DNA of 64,000 nt from Pseudomonadota bacterium (lineage in GTDB: Bacteria > Pseudomonadota > Alphaproteobacteria > Caulobacterales > Aquidulcibacteraceae): assembly GCA_020161405.1 (NCBI GenBank), contig JAIUOD010000001.1, forward strand, positions 992,001 to 1,056,000. Reading direction: 5' to 3'. Below, one piece after another: positions 16,428 through 28,173 of this stretch. Made by a program: the position numbers and the translations under genes. How positions within the stretch are numbered: the stretch's first letter is position 1; each line of letters starts with the position of its first letter. Under the pieces are notes generated by a model that was not told where the DNA came from, searched no databases, and worked only from the letters and a program-made list of their open reading frames with translations.

Positions 16428-18428
16428 TTATTTCTTTTTCTTACTAGGCACTACCCAATCAGGAGAGTTAGCGCCTTTTTTGTTTGTAGTTTTTGAACCT
16501 GTTGCTTTGGTATCAGTTTTTTTAGCGTCAGTTTTTGTTGATTTATCTTTGCTATTTGTAGTTTTTGATTTCTGAACTTCAGTGTTTTTAGTATTTTTGC
16601 CTTTAGTCACAGGTTTCTCATTTTTATCTGTGGCTTTTGCTTTTGTATTTTTATCAGCGGATTTGCCTTTTGCTGAAGTTTTTGGATCTAATTTGGTGCT
16701 TTTTTGTGCTGATTTTGATTTAACGTCATTTGTCTGTGTTTTGTTTTTTGTAGTCGCAGCAGTTTTTTTGTCTTTAGGATTAGTTTTGCCTTGGTCTTTA
16801 GATGATGCAATTGTTTTAGATTTTGTTGTATCACCTTTTTTCTGTGCAGATTTTGTCGATGTTTTTTCTTTTTCGGCGACTATAGGTTCAGCTTTTTTTG
16901 CGCTTGGTTTTTTGCCTTTAGAAGTGGCAGATTTTGCGATTGCAACAGCTTGTGTATCAATATTTGGGGTTTCTGTTACATCCAAAGCTAATTCATTATT
17001 ATCTTTAGGTTCTGCTGTTTTTTCGGTTTCATTTTTATCTTTAGAATTTCCAGTCCAATCAGGAATTGAGAATTCAGGTAATTGAACTTCGGTTTTTTGT
17101 TCAATTTGTGGTTTTGTATCTTCTTGTTCAGATTTAGCTACTGTTTTGGTTTCGGTTTCAGGTTTTAAATCAACTTTTACAGGAACTGGAACTGGAATTG
17201 TGGTTTGCGTAATTTTATTTTCGGCTTTTACTTCTTTATTTTCAATTATATTACCTTGATTAGCAATATCATTGGATTTTGTCGTAGTATCTAATGTGGC
17301 AACTTTTATAGTTTCGTTTGTCGGCTGAACAATTTTGCTTGTATCGCTACTAGGTACAGTATTTATATTTTTTGTGCCTTTGGCGGTGGTTTTGTTTTTA
17401 ACGGCATCAAAAACAACTTTGACAGGATTAAACTTACCTTTTGGTGCTTTCTCGGCGACATTAGTGCTAGCAACCATAATTGGCGGATTTAATGGCTTTG
17501 CAAAAAGCAATGTCATACGATCACTTTCGCCAATTGCTGTATATTTGGTTTTATCAAAATCAGGATTGTCAGGCTTGCCAAGGGGCGCAGTTCTGCCAAC
17601 AGGTGGAAGCGTCCAAACACCGAATGGATAATCTTTTGTATCTTTTGGGTTTGAATTTATCTGTGATTTACCAACTAAAACAAAGCCCGCATCTTTTGCC
17701 ATGTCTATTACATAATCTTCGCGAACATAACCATCAGCGGCAAGTGGGTCTTGCGGACTATCTTCATCGGCTCGGTGCTCTTCGATACCAAGAAGGCCGC
17801 CTGGCTTAAGCGCTTTATAAAAGTCATCAAAGGCTTTGTCTGCCCATCCTTGGTTCATCCAATTATGGATGTTGCGGAAGGTAACAATTGCATCAACCGA
17901 ATTCGGCTCTACAAGGTCTTTGGAGCGCGGCCCAAATGGAACAATTTTCACATCGCCATAAATATCAGGCGAATTAGCGTATTTTTTGGTAAAATCATCA
18001 ACCATAGACTTAACCAAAGGCGAATTCGTGGTCGAAGTATCAAAATGGGCGGCAATTAATTGACCATTATTTGATTTAAGATATGGCGCAAGTATGGAAG
18101 AATACCAACCTTGCCCCGGCCAAATTTCAACAACCTTATCACCCGGTTTAATTCCAAAAAACTCAAGTGTTTCAAGGGGGTGACGGTATTTGTCGCGGTT
18201 TTTATCAATGCGATATGGCGTGTTTAAGGAAGATAATAATTTTGCTTTATCTTCACTGCTTAATTGTGGAAGTGCGATTTGGTCTTTTGCAACTTTCTCA
18301 ATACTTGCAACGACAGGTTCATCATCAGCTTCTTGGGCATAGGCGGACATTGAAAATGAAGAAATTAAAATTACCGCGCTTATAGAGGTGAAAAACCTTT
18401 TATTCGCTCTAGAATATGTTTTTTTCAC
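16428..18428 (-). CDS. Exported methyltransferase-fold protein with long Lys/Thr/Ser-rich tail
   Basis: A 666-residue protein in three parts. Residues 1-31 are a Sec signal peptide (ISSFSMSAYAQ). About 55-310 is a class I methyltransferase-like domain: GDKVVEIWPGQGWY as motif I, then DAIVTFRNIHNW and ALKPGGLLGIEEH. This resembles the predicted exported methyltransferases of COG4798. Residues from about 330 to the end are low-complexity, rich in Lys, Thr, Ser and Asp, with two PDW motifs (IPDWTG and SPDWVVPS) and a KKKK end. SAM is normally cytoplasmic, so the role of an exported member is unclear; the fold may bind another ligand. Confidence 0.78.
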   Translation of the reverse strand: MKKTYSRANKRFFTSISAVILISSFSMSAYAQEADDEPVVASIEKVAKDQIALPQLSSEDKAKLLSSLNTPYRIDKNRDKYRHPLETLEFFGIKPGDKVVEIWPGQGWYSSILAPYLKSNNGQLIAAHFDTSTTNSPLVKSMVDDFTKKYANSPDIYGDVKIVPFGPRSKDLVEPNSVDAIVTFRNIHNWMNQGWADKAFDDFYKALKPGGLLGIEEHRADEDSPQDPLAADGYVREDYVIDMAKDAGFVLVGKSQINSNPKDTKDYPFGVWTLPPVGRTAPLGKPDNPDFDKTKYTAIGESDRMTLLFAKPLNPPIMVASTNVAEKAPKGKFNPVKVVFDAVKNKTTAKGTKNINTVPSSDTSKIVQPTNETIKVATLDTTTKSNDIANQGNIIENKEVKAENKITQTTIPVPVPVKVDLKPETETKTVAKSEQEDTKPQIEQKTEVQLPEFSIPDWTGNSKDKNETEKTAEPKDNNELALDVTETPNIDTQAVAIAKSATSKGKKPSAKKAEPIVAEKEKTSTKSAQKKGDTTKSKTIASSKDQGKTNPKDKKTAATTKNKTQTNDVKSKSAQKSTKLDPKTSAKGKSADKNTKAKATDKNEKPVTKGKNTKNTEVQKSKTTNSKDKSTKTDAKKTDTKATGSKTTNKKGANSPDWVVPSKKKK

Positions 18429-18666
18429 CTTTGCCGCTCCTGATTACAAAGAAAATATTTTCACACAATTAAGTGGCAAAACTTAGGTAGCAAAATTAAA
18501 AAAATTTAACTTAGAGCAACCAAATCACCAATTTGAATTAGCGTATCTTTTTTGGGGAAATGGTTCAAGTTTTAAGTGCAATAATTGAAATTAAACCGCA
18601 CCCTTGAAATTATTTTTGTGCTTCCTATCTTTAAAAATGTGCCCGTTTCAAACGAAAGAGCGCAAA
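18429..18666. other. Intergenic region upstream of hsp20
   Basis: AT-rich DNA between the divergent exported methyltransferase and hsp20 genes. It must hold both promoters, but I see no clear hexamer pair and no gene. The thermometer structure begins at its right end. Confidence 0.4.
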
Positions 18667-18755
18667 GCATTTTTGGGCAAATGACAAAAATGCAAAAGCC
18701 AAGCGGCAGGTTTTGCCGTGAACATTCGATTGCTTAATTTAAGGAGAATCTTATG
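18667..18755 (+). promoter_or_regulatory. ROSE-type RNA thermometer in the hsp20 leader
   Basis: Three consecutive hairpins precede hsp20. Stem 1 pairs GCATTTTTG (18667-18675) with CAAAAATGC (18685-18693). Stem 2 pairs CGGCA (18704-18708) with TGCCG (18714-18718). Stem 3 pairs TTGCTT (18730-18735) with the Shine-Dalgarno AAGGAG (18741-18746), leaving the G-G mismatch between U-A and C-G pairs that is the hallmark of ROSE elements. The ribosome site would be closed at low temperature and opened by heat, as known for small heat-shock genes of alphaproteobacteria. Confidence 0.85.
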
Positions 18756-19217
18756 AGAAATTTAGACCTTTCACCACTTTACAGATCAATTGTTGGTTTT
18801 GACCGCGTTGCAAACCTAATAGAGGCCGCAGCACGTCAAGAACATGCACCAAATTGGCCGCCATATAATGTAATTCAAACCACTGAAGATGATTATCGCA
18901 TTGAAATTGCGGTTGCAGGCTTTGGTGAGGGCGACCTTGATTTAGAAATCAAAGAAGGCCTTCTAAGCGTTCGCGGCGAGAAAAAGCCAAGCGCGGACGA
19001 ACAAAAATTCCTGCATCGCGGTATTGCAGAGCGTGCGTTTGAACGTAATTTCCAACTTGCAGATCATGTAAAAGTATTATCAGCAGAGCTTGCAAATGGT
19101 CTTTTGATTATTGAATTAAAACGCGAAATTCCTGAAAGCGCCAAACCAAGAAAAATTAAAATTGGCGCAAATGGCGAAAGCCACCTTGAATTAGTAAGCG
19201 ATGAAAAAGCCGCTTAA
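18753..19217 (+). CDS. Small heat shock protein, Hsp20/IbpA family
   Basis: An ATP-independent holdase chaperone of 154 residues that binds unfolding proteins in the cytoplasm. The N-terminus NLDLSPLYRSIVGFDR is typical of IbpA-type proteins. The alpha-crystallin domain (about 36-130) has YRIEIAVAGFGEGDLDLEIKEG, FLHRGIAERAFERNFQLADHV and the GLLIIEL strand. The IPESAKPRKIKI tail includes the oligomerisation-type motif. Expression is probably heat-controlled by the ROSE hairpin covering its ribosome binding site, and a terminator follows 20 bases after the stop. Confidence 0.95.
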   Translation: MRNLDLSPLYRSIVGFDRVANLIEAAARQEHAPNWPPYNVIQTTEDDYRIEIAVAGFGEGDLDLEIKEGLLSVRGEKKPSADEQKFLHRGIAERAFERNFQLADHVKVLSAELANGLLIIELKREIPESAKPRKIKIGANGESHLELVSDEKAA

Positions 19218-19237
19218 AATTTAATTCTCAATAAACG

Positions 19238-19266
19238 AAAATGGGCACCAATCGGTGCCCATTTTT
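19238..19266 (+). terminator. Rho-independent terminator after hsp20
   Basis: Stem AAAATGGGCACC / GGTGCCCATTTTT with a four-base loop AATC. It has U runs in both directions and so may also serve the convergent chemoreceptor gene. Confidence 0.92.
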
Positions 19267-19283
19267 GTATTATAATGAAGAAA

Positions 19284-21437
19284 TCATGCTGCTCTAACAC
19301 GCGCTAAAAATTCATTGGTTTCCTTTTCAAGTTTAGCAGCTTGCATAGAGAGTTCGTGACTTGAAGCAAGAACTTGAGAGGCAGCAACCCCAGTTTCGGA
19401 TGCATTTTCGGTAACCTTAATTACATCCTCTGTTACAGATTTAGAAGCAATTGCAACTTCTTCTACATTACGGGCAATTTCACCTGTAACGACCGTTTGC
19501 TCTTCAACTGAATATCCAATTTCGCTTGAAATGCCGTTAATTCGACCAATTACTTCGGTAATACGATTCATTGCATTACTTGCACCCTCTACAACGGTTT
19601 GGATTGAGCCAATATGATTACTAATATCATCAGTTGCACTTGCCGTTTGATTGGCAAGATTTTTTACCTCTTGTGCAACAATTGCAAACCCTGCACCCGC
19701 CGCACCTGCACGCGCTGCTTCAATAGTTGCGTTAAGTGCAAGTAGATTAGTTTGTTCAGCAATTCCGCGAATTAAATTAACAACCTCTGATATACTTTGT
19801 GCAGCGCCAACCAATTCATTTACGGCATTTTGTGCTTCAACAGATATGCCAACAGCTTCTTTAGCAATATTTGCACTTTCCGATGAAGAAGATTGTATTT
19901 GCGAAATCGCATTTGATAATTCTGTTGCCGAACCCGCCGCCGTATTTGCATTTACGGTTGATTCTTCTGCGGCGGCTGCAACCGATGATGCCATTTGATT
20001 TGTGCGTTGCGCTGCTGCTGTCATTGCCTGTGCAGTTGAATTTAATTCGGCGGACGCAGCTGAAACTGCCCGCAACATATCACCAGCAATACGCTCAAAA
20101 TTAGAAGTTGCAGCATCAATTACTTCACGTCTTTGAATTTGTACTTTTAATTCTTTTTCCTTTATCAATGCATCTTCTTTTGCTTTTTGAGCTAAATTAT
20201 CGCGAAATGTTTCCACAGCCCTTGCAATAAAACCAAGTTCATCGCCACGGCTTGAACCGTTAATGTCAACATTATTATCGCCGCTAGCTAGTAAATTCAT
20301 TGATTTTGTTAAATCTTTTAAAGGATTAGTAAGGATTTTTGAAAACCAAAGACCAATTAAAGTAGAAATTGTTCCGATAATTAATGTTACAATACAAACA
20401 AAAAAAGCAAGTTTATTAATTGGCTTTTTTACTTCATCTAATGTGATATTTGATATTACCGCATATTTTGTATCCATTATTTGCACTGGAAAATATGCTA
20501 TGATGCTTTTTTTACTGCCAATATCATTAGTTATTTCAACACCTGATTCACCCGCAAGAGATTTTTTTACCTCACTAATATCAAGTTTAGTTTTTAAAAT
20601 AGTAGGTTCTTTTGAATGCGGTGAATTATTGCGGACAAGCATATCTGTGCCGACAATTATGTTTTCACCCGTCTGACCATTTGCAGTTGAAGGTAGCATT
20701 GCATTATCAACTTTTGCAATTGACAATTGAATAGCAAGAACACCTTTAATATTACCGTTTTGGTCTTTAATTGGTACAGCAACAAAGCCAGCAGGTGCAT
20801 CATTTGATGGCGCATAAGGTTTGAAATCATCTAGAATTGGTTTGCCATCTTTATTTTTTAAAGTTTTTCGGACCAAATCGCCAAGACCTGAATCTTTCCA
20901 TTTCCCATTAGCCAATTGGGTAGCAAAGTCACGCTCTTTAAAAACCGTATAGACATTTCTACCTTGAGAATCGAAAAGAAAAATATCGTAAAAATCATTT
21001 GTTTTTAAAATGGTTCTAAACCAAGGATGAAAGCTTGCATGGACGTTATCATAATTACTGTTATTAGCGCCAAAATTTAATTTTTCTTTTTGCCCAATTG
21101 GATTTGGGTTATTATCTATATATTCACTTTGTAGTATATTTTGTGCATCTGGGCCTAATTCATTATAAGCTTCACTAAATCTATCAAGAGCATTTGAAAT
21201 TTGTGAACTATTTGCAAGCTCAGTAACTTGTTTTTCAGTGTCAATAAAATATTGTTTGATTGATTCAGATTTAAGCTTTGCCGTTTTTAAAACCGCCTCT
21301 TTATTTTTCTTAATATCATTATTTGAAGCTACTAAATAAGCTGATGTGCCGGTAAGGGCGGCCGATAAAATCGCGATTATCGCAATTGTAATGGGTAATT
21401 TTTTAGCAATTTTTATGTTTGATAAATCTAAAGACAT
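19284..21437 (-). CDS. Methyl-accepting chemotaxis protein with extracytoplasmic Cache domain
   Basis: A chemoreceptor of 717 residues. TM1 is about 14-36, followed by a dCache-like sensor (about 40-335) with the [17 protein letters not shown] strand. TM2 is about 342-365, then come a HAMP domain (about 366-418) and the signalling helices. The kinase-control hairpin tip [18 protein letters not shown] lies at about 561-578 and is highly conserved. It would signal to CheA/CheW and implies motility or a chemosensory pathway; no che genes are in the window. There is no C-terminal CheR-binding pentapeptide. The ligand is unknown. Confidence 0.95.
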   Translation of the reverse strand: MSLDLSNIKIAKKLPITIAIIAILSAALTGTSAYLVASNNDIKKNKEAVLKTAKLKSESIKQYFIDTEKQVTELANSSQISNALDRFSEAYNELGPDAQNILQSEYIDNNPNPIGQKEKLNFGANNSNYDNVHASFHPWFRTILKTNDFYDIFLFDSQGRNVYTVFKERDFATQLANGKWKDSGLGDLVRKTLKNKDGKPILDDFKPYAPSNDAPAGFVAVPIKDQNGNIKGVLAIQLSIAKVDNAMLPSTANGQTGENIIVGTDMLVRNNSPHSKEPTILKTKLDISEVKKSLAGESGVEITNDIGSKKSIIAYFPVQIMDTKYAVISNITLDEVKKPINKLAFFVCIVTLIIGTISTLIGLWFSKILTNPLKDLTKSMNLLASGDNNVDINGSSRGDELGFIARAVETFRDNLAQKAKEDALIKEKELKVQIQRREVIDAATSNFERIAGDMLRAVSAASAELNSTAQAMTAAAQRTNQMASSVAAAAEESTVNANTAAGSATELSNAISQIQSSSSESANIAKEAVGISVEAQNAVNELVGAAQSISEVVNLIRGIAEQTNLLALNATIEAARAGAAGAGFAIVAQEVKNLANQTASATDDISNHIGSIQTVVEGASNAMNRITEVIGRINGISSEIGYSVEEQTVVTGEIARNVEEVAIASKSVTEDVIKVTENASETGVAASQVLASSHELSMQAAKLEKETNEFLARVRAA

Positions 21438-21539
21438 TCATTTCCCCATATTTTAAAAAAAGGAATATGAATCACAATCTTAAGTAATTATTTTAAGATT
21501 TTCTTGCTATTTTTGATGCAATTTATAACTTGTTGATTT

Positions 21540-22400
21540 TTAATCATTTAATATTTTTTTTATAAAAGCTAACGCAGTTGTCTCATTAAGAATTGGCGCA
21601 TGGCCAACATTGGGAACAATGGTATTTTGCAAATCAGGTTTAATTGCGTTCATTTTTTCAATAATATCTGATGTTAAAATGTCAGAAATTTCGCCGCTTA
21701 TAAGGCCGATTGGGATGTTTTTAATCATTTCAAATTGCGCCCAAAGATTTGGTGCAGGTTCACCCTCTTTGGCAGGTTGTAAGTTTTGTTTTATTTCTGG
21801 ATCATAAGCAAGAATTATTTTGCCATTTTCCTCTTTGCAAATACGTTTTGCAAAATCTTGCCAGAATTGTTCATTGTCTTTTTGTAATGGATATTCGGAT
21901 TGGGCAATTGCTTTAATGCCTTTGATAGCATCATCCCAATTATCAACAGGTGAACTATTGCCAACATAATTTCTTATGCGTGCAATCCCTGCTTCATTAA
22001 CTTCTGGGCCAACGTCATTAAGTATTATTCCTGCTACTTTATCTGGCATAAAGGCGGCCAAAATCATTGAAATAATGCCACCCATTGATGTGCCAATGAA
22101 AATAGCTTTTTCAATATCAAGAACATTCATAATATTGGCAACATCGCCAACATAAGTTCCAGGGTGGTAATTTAAAGGGTTGGAATCATAATCGGAAAGG
22201 CCGCGCCCACGCACATCAATTGCATAGACTTTGCGCCCCAAACCCAAAAGGAAATCGAAAATCGGTTCAAAATCATTGTGATTTCTAGTTAGGCCGTGAA
22301 TACAAAAAATAGGGTCGCCAGTAATTTCGCCACCAGGGATTAATTCAAGAACATAGGTTTTAATTCCATCTTGTGCCGCGATAAAATGTTCTTTTCTCAA
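21540..22400 (-). CDS. Alpha/beta hydrolase
   Basis: A cytoplasmic serine hydrolase-fold protein of 286 residues. The oxyanion region is FCIHGLTRNHNDF, DVRGRGLSDYD is the usual second block, and the nucleophile elbow GTSMGG (G-x-S-x-G) is present. An Asp in the later strands and a His near the C-terminus (NVGHAP) complete the triad. The substrate is unknown. It lies 16 bases downstream of epmA and is probably co-transcribed with it. Confidence 0.88.
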   Translation of the reverse strand: MRKEHFIAAQDGIKTYVLELIPGGEITGDPIFCIHGLTRNHNDFEPIFDFLLGLGRKVYAIDVRGRGLSDYDSNPLNYHPGTYVGDVANIMNVLDIEKAIFIGTSMGGIISMILAAFMPDKVAGIILNDVGPEVNEAGIARIRNYVGNSSPVDNWDDAIKGIKAIAQSEYPLQKDNEQFWQDFAKRICKEENGKIILAYDPEIKQNLQPAKEGEPAPNLWAQFEMIKNIPIGLISGEISDILTSDIIEKMNAIKPDLQNTIVPNVGHAPILNETTALAFIKKILND

Positions 22401-22415
22401 TTAACTTCCCCTATT

Positions 22416-23450
22416 TTAATTGCGAATAAATGGCGACCATAAAACATCATTTATATTTCTTGCCCCAGTGATTAACATTAGCAATCTATCAAAACCTAAT
22501 GCAACACCTGATGTCGGTGGCATGTGCGAAATTGCATCTAATAAATCATAATCAATTGGGTAGGATTTGCCATAAATTTTGATTTGTTCATCCATCGCGC
22601 TTTCAAATCTTTGTTTTTGCTCTTCGGCATCAATTAATTCACCAAAGCCATTGGCGATTTCAATGCCGCAAATATAAAGTTCAAAGCGTTCCACCACGCG
22701 ATTATCATGCGAACATTTTTGCGCCAATGCGCCTTCTGGTAATGGGTATTCACATAAAATTGTGGGTGCTTCTTTTCCCAAATCTGGTTCGATTTTTGCA
22801 ACTAAAACTTTTGTGAAAATATCTGACCAATTGTCATTATCATCGATATTAATGCCAGAATTTATTGCAAGTTTTGCAAATTCATCACGCTTGGTTTTGC
22901 CATCGTATGAAATTGTTGAAAGCATGTCGATATTTGCAAATTTCAAAAATGCTTCTTGTAATGTTAGGCGTTCGGGCTTTGCATTAATTGGAATTTGAAA
23001 TTCTTTATTTCGAAAATATTTTGCGCCAATGGAATTGGCGGCGGCAAGACAAATTGCACATGTATCTTCAATTGCAACATTCCAATCTTGATTGGCGCGA
23101 TACCATTCAAGCATAGTAAATTCGGGCGTGTGAATTGGTGATAAATCACGATTGCGAAAGACGCGCGCAAATTCAAAAATTCTTTCCATACCGCCCGCAA
23201 TAAGTTTTTTGCATGCAAATTCGGGCGAAGTTGCCAAAAACATTTGCTGGCTTTCAAGTTCTGGCGATGTCCATTGGGTTTCAAGGCCAAGTAAATGAAC
23301 CTCGTTACCGGGGGAGGTTTGCAATTGCGCGGTTTCAACTTCTGTAAAATCTTGGACTTCAAACCATTTACGAATTGCATTTTTGGCAAGATTGCGCGCC
23401 ATTAAAAATGGCATTCTATCTTGTAATTTTTCTTTTTCCCACCAAGGCAT
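22416..23450 (-). CDS. epmA: Elongation factor P--(R)-beta-lysine ligase
   Basis: A class II lysyl-tRNA-synthetase-like enzyme of 344 residues without the anticodon-binding domain (EpmA/GenX/PoxA). It attaches (R)-beta-lysine to a lysine of EF-P. Visible features are motif 2 RIFEFARVFRNRD (about 92-104), HTPEFTMLEWYRA and the C-terminal motif 3 GVALGFDRLLML. It is divergent from efp, its substrate, with 96 bases between starts. The aminomutase EpmB, which makes beta-lysine, is not in the window. Confidence 0.93.
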   Translation of the reverse strand: MPWWEKEKLQDRMPFLMARNLAKNAIRKWFEVQDFTEVETAQLQTSPGNEVHLLGLETQWTSPELESQQMFLATSPEFACKKLIAGGMERIFEFARVFRNRDLSPIHTPEFTMLEWYRANQDWNVAIEDTCAICLAAANSIGAKYFRNKEFQIPINAKPERLTLQEAFLKFANIDMLSTISYDGKTKRDEFAKLAINSGINIDDNDNWSDIFTKVLVAKIEPDLGKEAPTILCEYPLPEGALAQKCSHDNRVVERFELYICGIEIANGFGELIDAEEQKQRFESAMDEQIKIYGKSYPIDYDLLDAISHMPPTSGVALGFDRLLMLITGARNINDVLWSPFIRN

Positions 23451-23546
23451 TATAAAAACCTGTAAAAATATCTAAACTCATTAAAAACATTGAAACTTTG
23501 CCCCATTTAGCTTATTGAGCGCAAATTCACAAATTTGAGAGTTAAA

Positions 23547-24122
23547 ATGGTAAAAGTAATCGCTTCTTCAATCCGTAAAGGCAATGTTATCGAACATACA
23601 GATGGCAAACTTTATGTTGTCCTAACCCAACAAAATATCCACCCTGGTAAAGGCACACCTGTTACACAGGTTGATATGCGCCGTATCGTCGATGGCATCA
23701 AAGTGACCGAGCGTTACAAAACCACTGACCAAGTTGAAAAAGCATTCGTAGAAGAGATTAAGCATAATTATCTTTATGATGATGGCGAAGGTTTCGTCTT
23801 TATGAACCCTGATAATTATGAGCAGATTACAGTTTCAAAAGACACAATGGGTGATGATGCGCGCTATCTTCAAGAAAATATGGAAGTTTGGTTGACCATT
23901 TTTAACGAAGTTGCACTTTCTGTTACTTTACCTGCACGCGTGACTTTGGAAATCGTTGATACAGAACCAACAGTTAAGGGCCAAACCGCATCATCTTCTT
24001 ATAAACCTGCAATGCTTGAAAATGGCGTTCGCACAATGGTTCCGCCTTATATTACAACAGGCACAAAAATCGTTGTTTTGACCGAAGATGGTTCTTATTA
24101 CGAACGGGCAAAAGACAATTAA
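23547..24122 (+). CDS. efp: Elongation factor P
   Basis: A tRNA-shaped translation factor of 191 residues that relieves ribosome stalling at polyproline stretches. The modified-loop motif HPGKGTP is present with K35, the residue EpmA would beta-lysylate. The three beta domains appear complete up to [10 protein letters not shown]. The ATG at 23547 gives the normal EF-P start MVKVIASS; a TTG four codons upstream is in frame but extends the protein atypically. A copy of the dispersed repeat starts just after the stop. Confidence 0.95.
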   Translation: MVKVIASSIRKGNVIEHTDGKLYVVLTQQNIHPGKGTPVTQVDMRRIVDGIKVTERYKTTDQVEKAFVEEIKHNYLYDDGEGFVFMNPDNYEQITVSKDTMGDDARYLQENMEVWLTIFNEVALSVTLPARVTLEIVDTEPTVKGQTASSSYKPAMLENGVRTMVPPYITTGTKIVVLTEDGSYYERAKDN

Positions 24123-24128
24123 ATCATT

Positions 24129-24276
24129 GATTTTTTGAAAATTTGCTGAAGGCAAATTTTGGTTCTTCGCCTTGTCCGAAAAGTCTGCAACTTTGCGGGG
24201 CTCATCACGGGTTCACTTTGAGACTTGGGTTTAAGCGGACAATAGAAATCAAAAAGCGTGGTTTTTGATTTCTATT
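24129..24276 (+). repeat. Dispersed structured repeat, copy 1
   Basis: This begins seven bases after the efp stop. It contains hairpin A (AAAATTTGC 24138-24146 with GCAAATTTT 24152-24160), then a block CTTCGCCTTGTCCGAAAAGT... nearly identical to copy 2, then AAGCGGA and hairpin B. Hairpin B has 15-base arms (24241-24255 and 24262-24276) around the loop GCGTGG. Copy 2 is at 57606-57751 and copy 3 (partial, reversed) at 29910-29990. Hairpin B arms differ between copies yet stay complementary. Confidence 0.85.
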
Positions 24277-24291
24277 GACATAATAGTTTTG

Positions 24292-24317
24292 AAAAAGCCC
24301 CGATTTCGGGGCTTTTT
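24292..24317. terminator. Bidirectional terminator between efp and thiC
   Basis: Stem AAAAAGCCCCGA / TCGGGGCTTTTT with a short loop. The U run in each direction suits both the rightward efp transcript and the leftward thiC transcript, whose stop is two bases away. Confidence 0.92.
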
Positions 24318-24318
24318 A

Positions 24319-26166
<1,848 letters not shown>

Positions 26167-26179
26167 TCAGATGAAATCA

Positions 26180-26275
26180 TTCCCATTCCCTTCGCAAGTA
26201 TTAACTTACAGGTTCAAAGGGTCGTGTGACGCAACTCACACCTCTCAGCCAATAAGCAGGCTCCCCGAGGGTAAT
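26180..26275 (-). promoter_or_regulatory. TPP riboswitch (thi box)
   Basis: Read leftward it shows CTCGGGGAGCC, then GGCTGAGAGG, then ACCCTTTGAACCTG and GTTAATACTTGCGAAGGGA. These are the conserved P2/J, P3, P4 and P5 segments of the thi box, in the right order. It precedes thiC by about 55 bases and would shut expression when thiamine pyrophosphate is bound. Confidence 0.96.
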
Positions 26276-26299
26276 TTATTTATCCCATAAAGGGAATTT

Positions 26300-27520
26300 T
26301 TAAACTTTACTAAATATCAGACTGCAATTTGTGCCGCCAAATCCAAATGAATTTGAAAGCGCAGTTTTAAATTCGCCGACTTTGCGTTCAAGCAAAATTG
26401 GTAAATCTTTGAAGGCTTCATCAAGATTTTGAATATGCGCACTTTGCGCCATGAAATCGTTCGCCATCATGATAAGGCAATAAATCGCTTCTTGTACACC
26501 AGCAGCACCCAATGAATGGCCAGTAAGTGATTTAGTTGAAGAGAAGAATGGGATATTATCGCCAAAAACTTCACGCAAAGCGCCAACTTCTTGTTTATCC
26601 CCAACAGGCGTAGATGTGCCATGTGGGTTGATATAATCAATCTTTGGATTACCCGCCATTTCAATAGCTTGACGCATACAGCGTGCTGCGCCTTCGCCAG
26701 ATGGTGCAACCATATCATAACCATCAGATGTCGCGCCATAGCCAATTAATTCGCCATAGATTTTCGCGCCGCGCGCTTTTGCACGTTCATATTCTTCAAG
26801 AACCATCATGCCTGCGCCACCTGCGATAACAAAACCATCGCGGTCTTGATCATAAGCACGTGAGGCAACAGATGGGTTTTCATTATAGTTTGAAGACATT
26901 GCACCCATTGCATCAAAAAGATTTGATAATGTCCAATCTAATTCCTCGGCGCCGCCTGCAAACATTACATCCTGCTTGCCATATTTGATACTTTCATAAG
27001 CATTGCCAATACAATGTGCAGATGTGGCACAAGCCGATGAAATTGAATAATTCACGCCCTTGATTTTAAACCAAGTCGCAAGCGCAGCAGAAACGCCAGA
27101 GCACATAGCTTTAGGAACCGCAAAAGGCCCAATTCTTTTTGGTGAAACATTGGCCTTTGTTAATTCAGCCGCGCCGACAATTGAACGTGTCGATGGGCCA
27201 CCAGAACCAACAATTATACCAGTGCGCTCATTAGATACATCATCCTCTGAAAGACCTGAATCTTTAATCGCCTGTTCCATTGCAATATGACCCCAGCCCA
27301 TACCTTCAGAAAGAAAGCGTGCGGCACGGCGATCAACCAATGTAAGCCAATCTAAAATCGGCTTGGCATGAACCTGACATTTAAAGCCAAGCTCTTTATA
27401 TTCAGGGGCGGAAATAATTCCCGAAGTTGCGTTATAAAGGCTATTTTTAACTTCATCAATTGAATTACCAATTGAAGAAATAATACCCATCCCAGTTACT
27501 ACAACTCTACGCATTTTCAC
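26300..27520 (-). CDS. fabB: 3-oxoacyl-ACP synthase I
   Basis: A condensing enzyme that elongates unsaturated and saturated acyl chains in type II fatty acid synthesis. The 406 residues show the active-site cysteine in SISSACATSAHCIG, the catalytic histidines in NPHGTSTPVGD and TKSLTGHSLGAAG, and the C-terminal NSFGFGGTN. It sits eight bases downstream of fabA, the standard fabA-fabB pair of anaerobic-type unsaturated fatty acid synthesis. The enoyl reductase gene fabI that sometimes follows is absent. Confidence 0.96.
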   Translation of the reverse strand: MKMRRVVVTGMGIISSIGNSIDEVKNSLYNATSGIISAPEYKELGFKCQVHAKPILDWLTLVDRRAARFLSEGMGWGHIAMEQAIKDSGLSEDDVSNERTGIIVGSGGPSTRSIVGAAELTKANVSPKRIGPFAVPKAMCSGVSAALATWFKIKGVNYSISSACATSAHCIGNAYESIKYGKQDVMFAGGAEELDWTLSNLFDAMGAMSSNYNENPSVASRAYDQDRDGFVIAGGAGMMVLEEYERAKARGAKIYGELIGYGATSDGYDMVAPSGEGAARCMRQAIEMAGNPKIDYINPHGTSTPVGDKQEVGALREVFGDNIPFFSSTKSLTGHSLGAAGVQEAIYCLIMMANDFMAQSAHIQNLDEAFKDLPILLERKVGEFKTALSNSFGFGGTNCSLIFSKV

Positions 27521-27528
27521 TCCTTACC

Positions 27529-28053
27529 TTAGCCCATTGATGACATAGATTGCGGGTCAAACAAACCTACACGAAGGTCTTTTGCCGTGTAAATAAGCTT
27601 ATCATCGGCATATAATTCACCGTCCGCAACGCCCAAAATTAACTTTGAACGAAAAACACGTTTCATATCTATTTCATAGCGAACTTTTTTAACATCTGGC
27701 GTTACTTGACCAGTGAATTTGATTTCACCTGCACCCAAAGCGCGCCCTTTTCCTGGGCTTCCCGACCAACCAAGGAAAAAACCAACCAATTGCCACATTG
27801 CATCAAGACCAAGACAACCCGGCATTACTGGGTCACCTTGGAAATGGCATGCAAAAAACCATAAATCAGGATTAATATCTAATTCGGCAATAATTTTACC
27901 CTTGCCATTATTTCCGCCATTGTCATTAATTTCGACAATTCTATCCATCATAAGCATGTTTGGAAGTGGTAATTGTGCATTACCCTCACCAAATAGTTTC
28001 CCTTCGCCACAGGCGATTAATTCTTCATATGTGTATGATGATTGCCTTGTCAT
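27529..28053 (-). CDS. fabA: 3-hydroxydecanoyl-ACP dehydratase/isomerase
   Basis: Dehydrates 3-hydroxydecanoyl-ACP and isomerises the trans-2 to the cis-3 double bond, the branch point for unsaturated fatty acids. The 174 residues include the catalytic helix region [31 protein letters not shown] with its His and Asp/Glu residues. The gene starts the fabA-fabB unit. Confidence 0.96.
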   Translation of the reverse strand: MTRQSSYTYEELIACGEGKLFGEGNAQLPLPNMLMMDRIVEINDNGGNNGKGKIIAELDINPDLWFFACHFQGDPVMPGCLGLDAMWQLVGFFLGWSGSPGKGRALGAGEIKFTGQVTPDVKKVRYEIDMKRVFRSKLILGVADGELYADDKLIYTAKDLRVGLFDPQSMSSMG

Positions 28054-28173
28054 TAGTTTTCCAAATCTTTTGACTATTTGTTACAAATTATTTCAAAAGC
28101 GGCACTAGCACTAAAATGGGTAGTGTGCAAAGTGATAAAACGCATTTTTTATGATAAACTTTTGGCCAATTAA

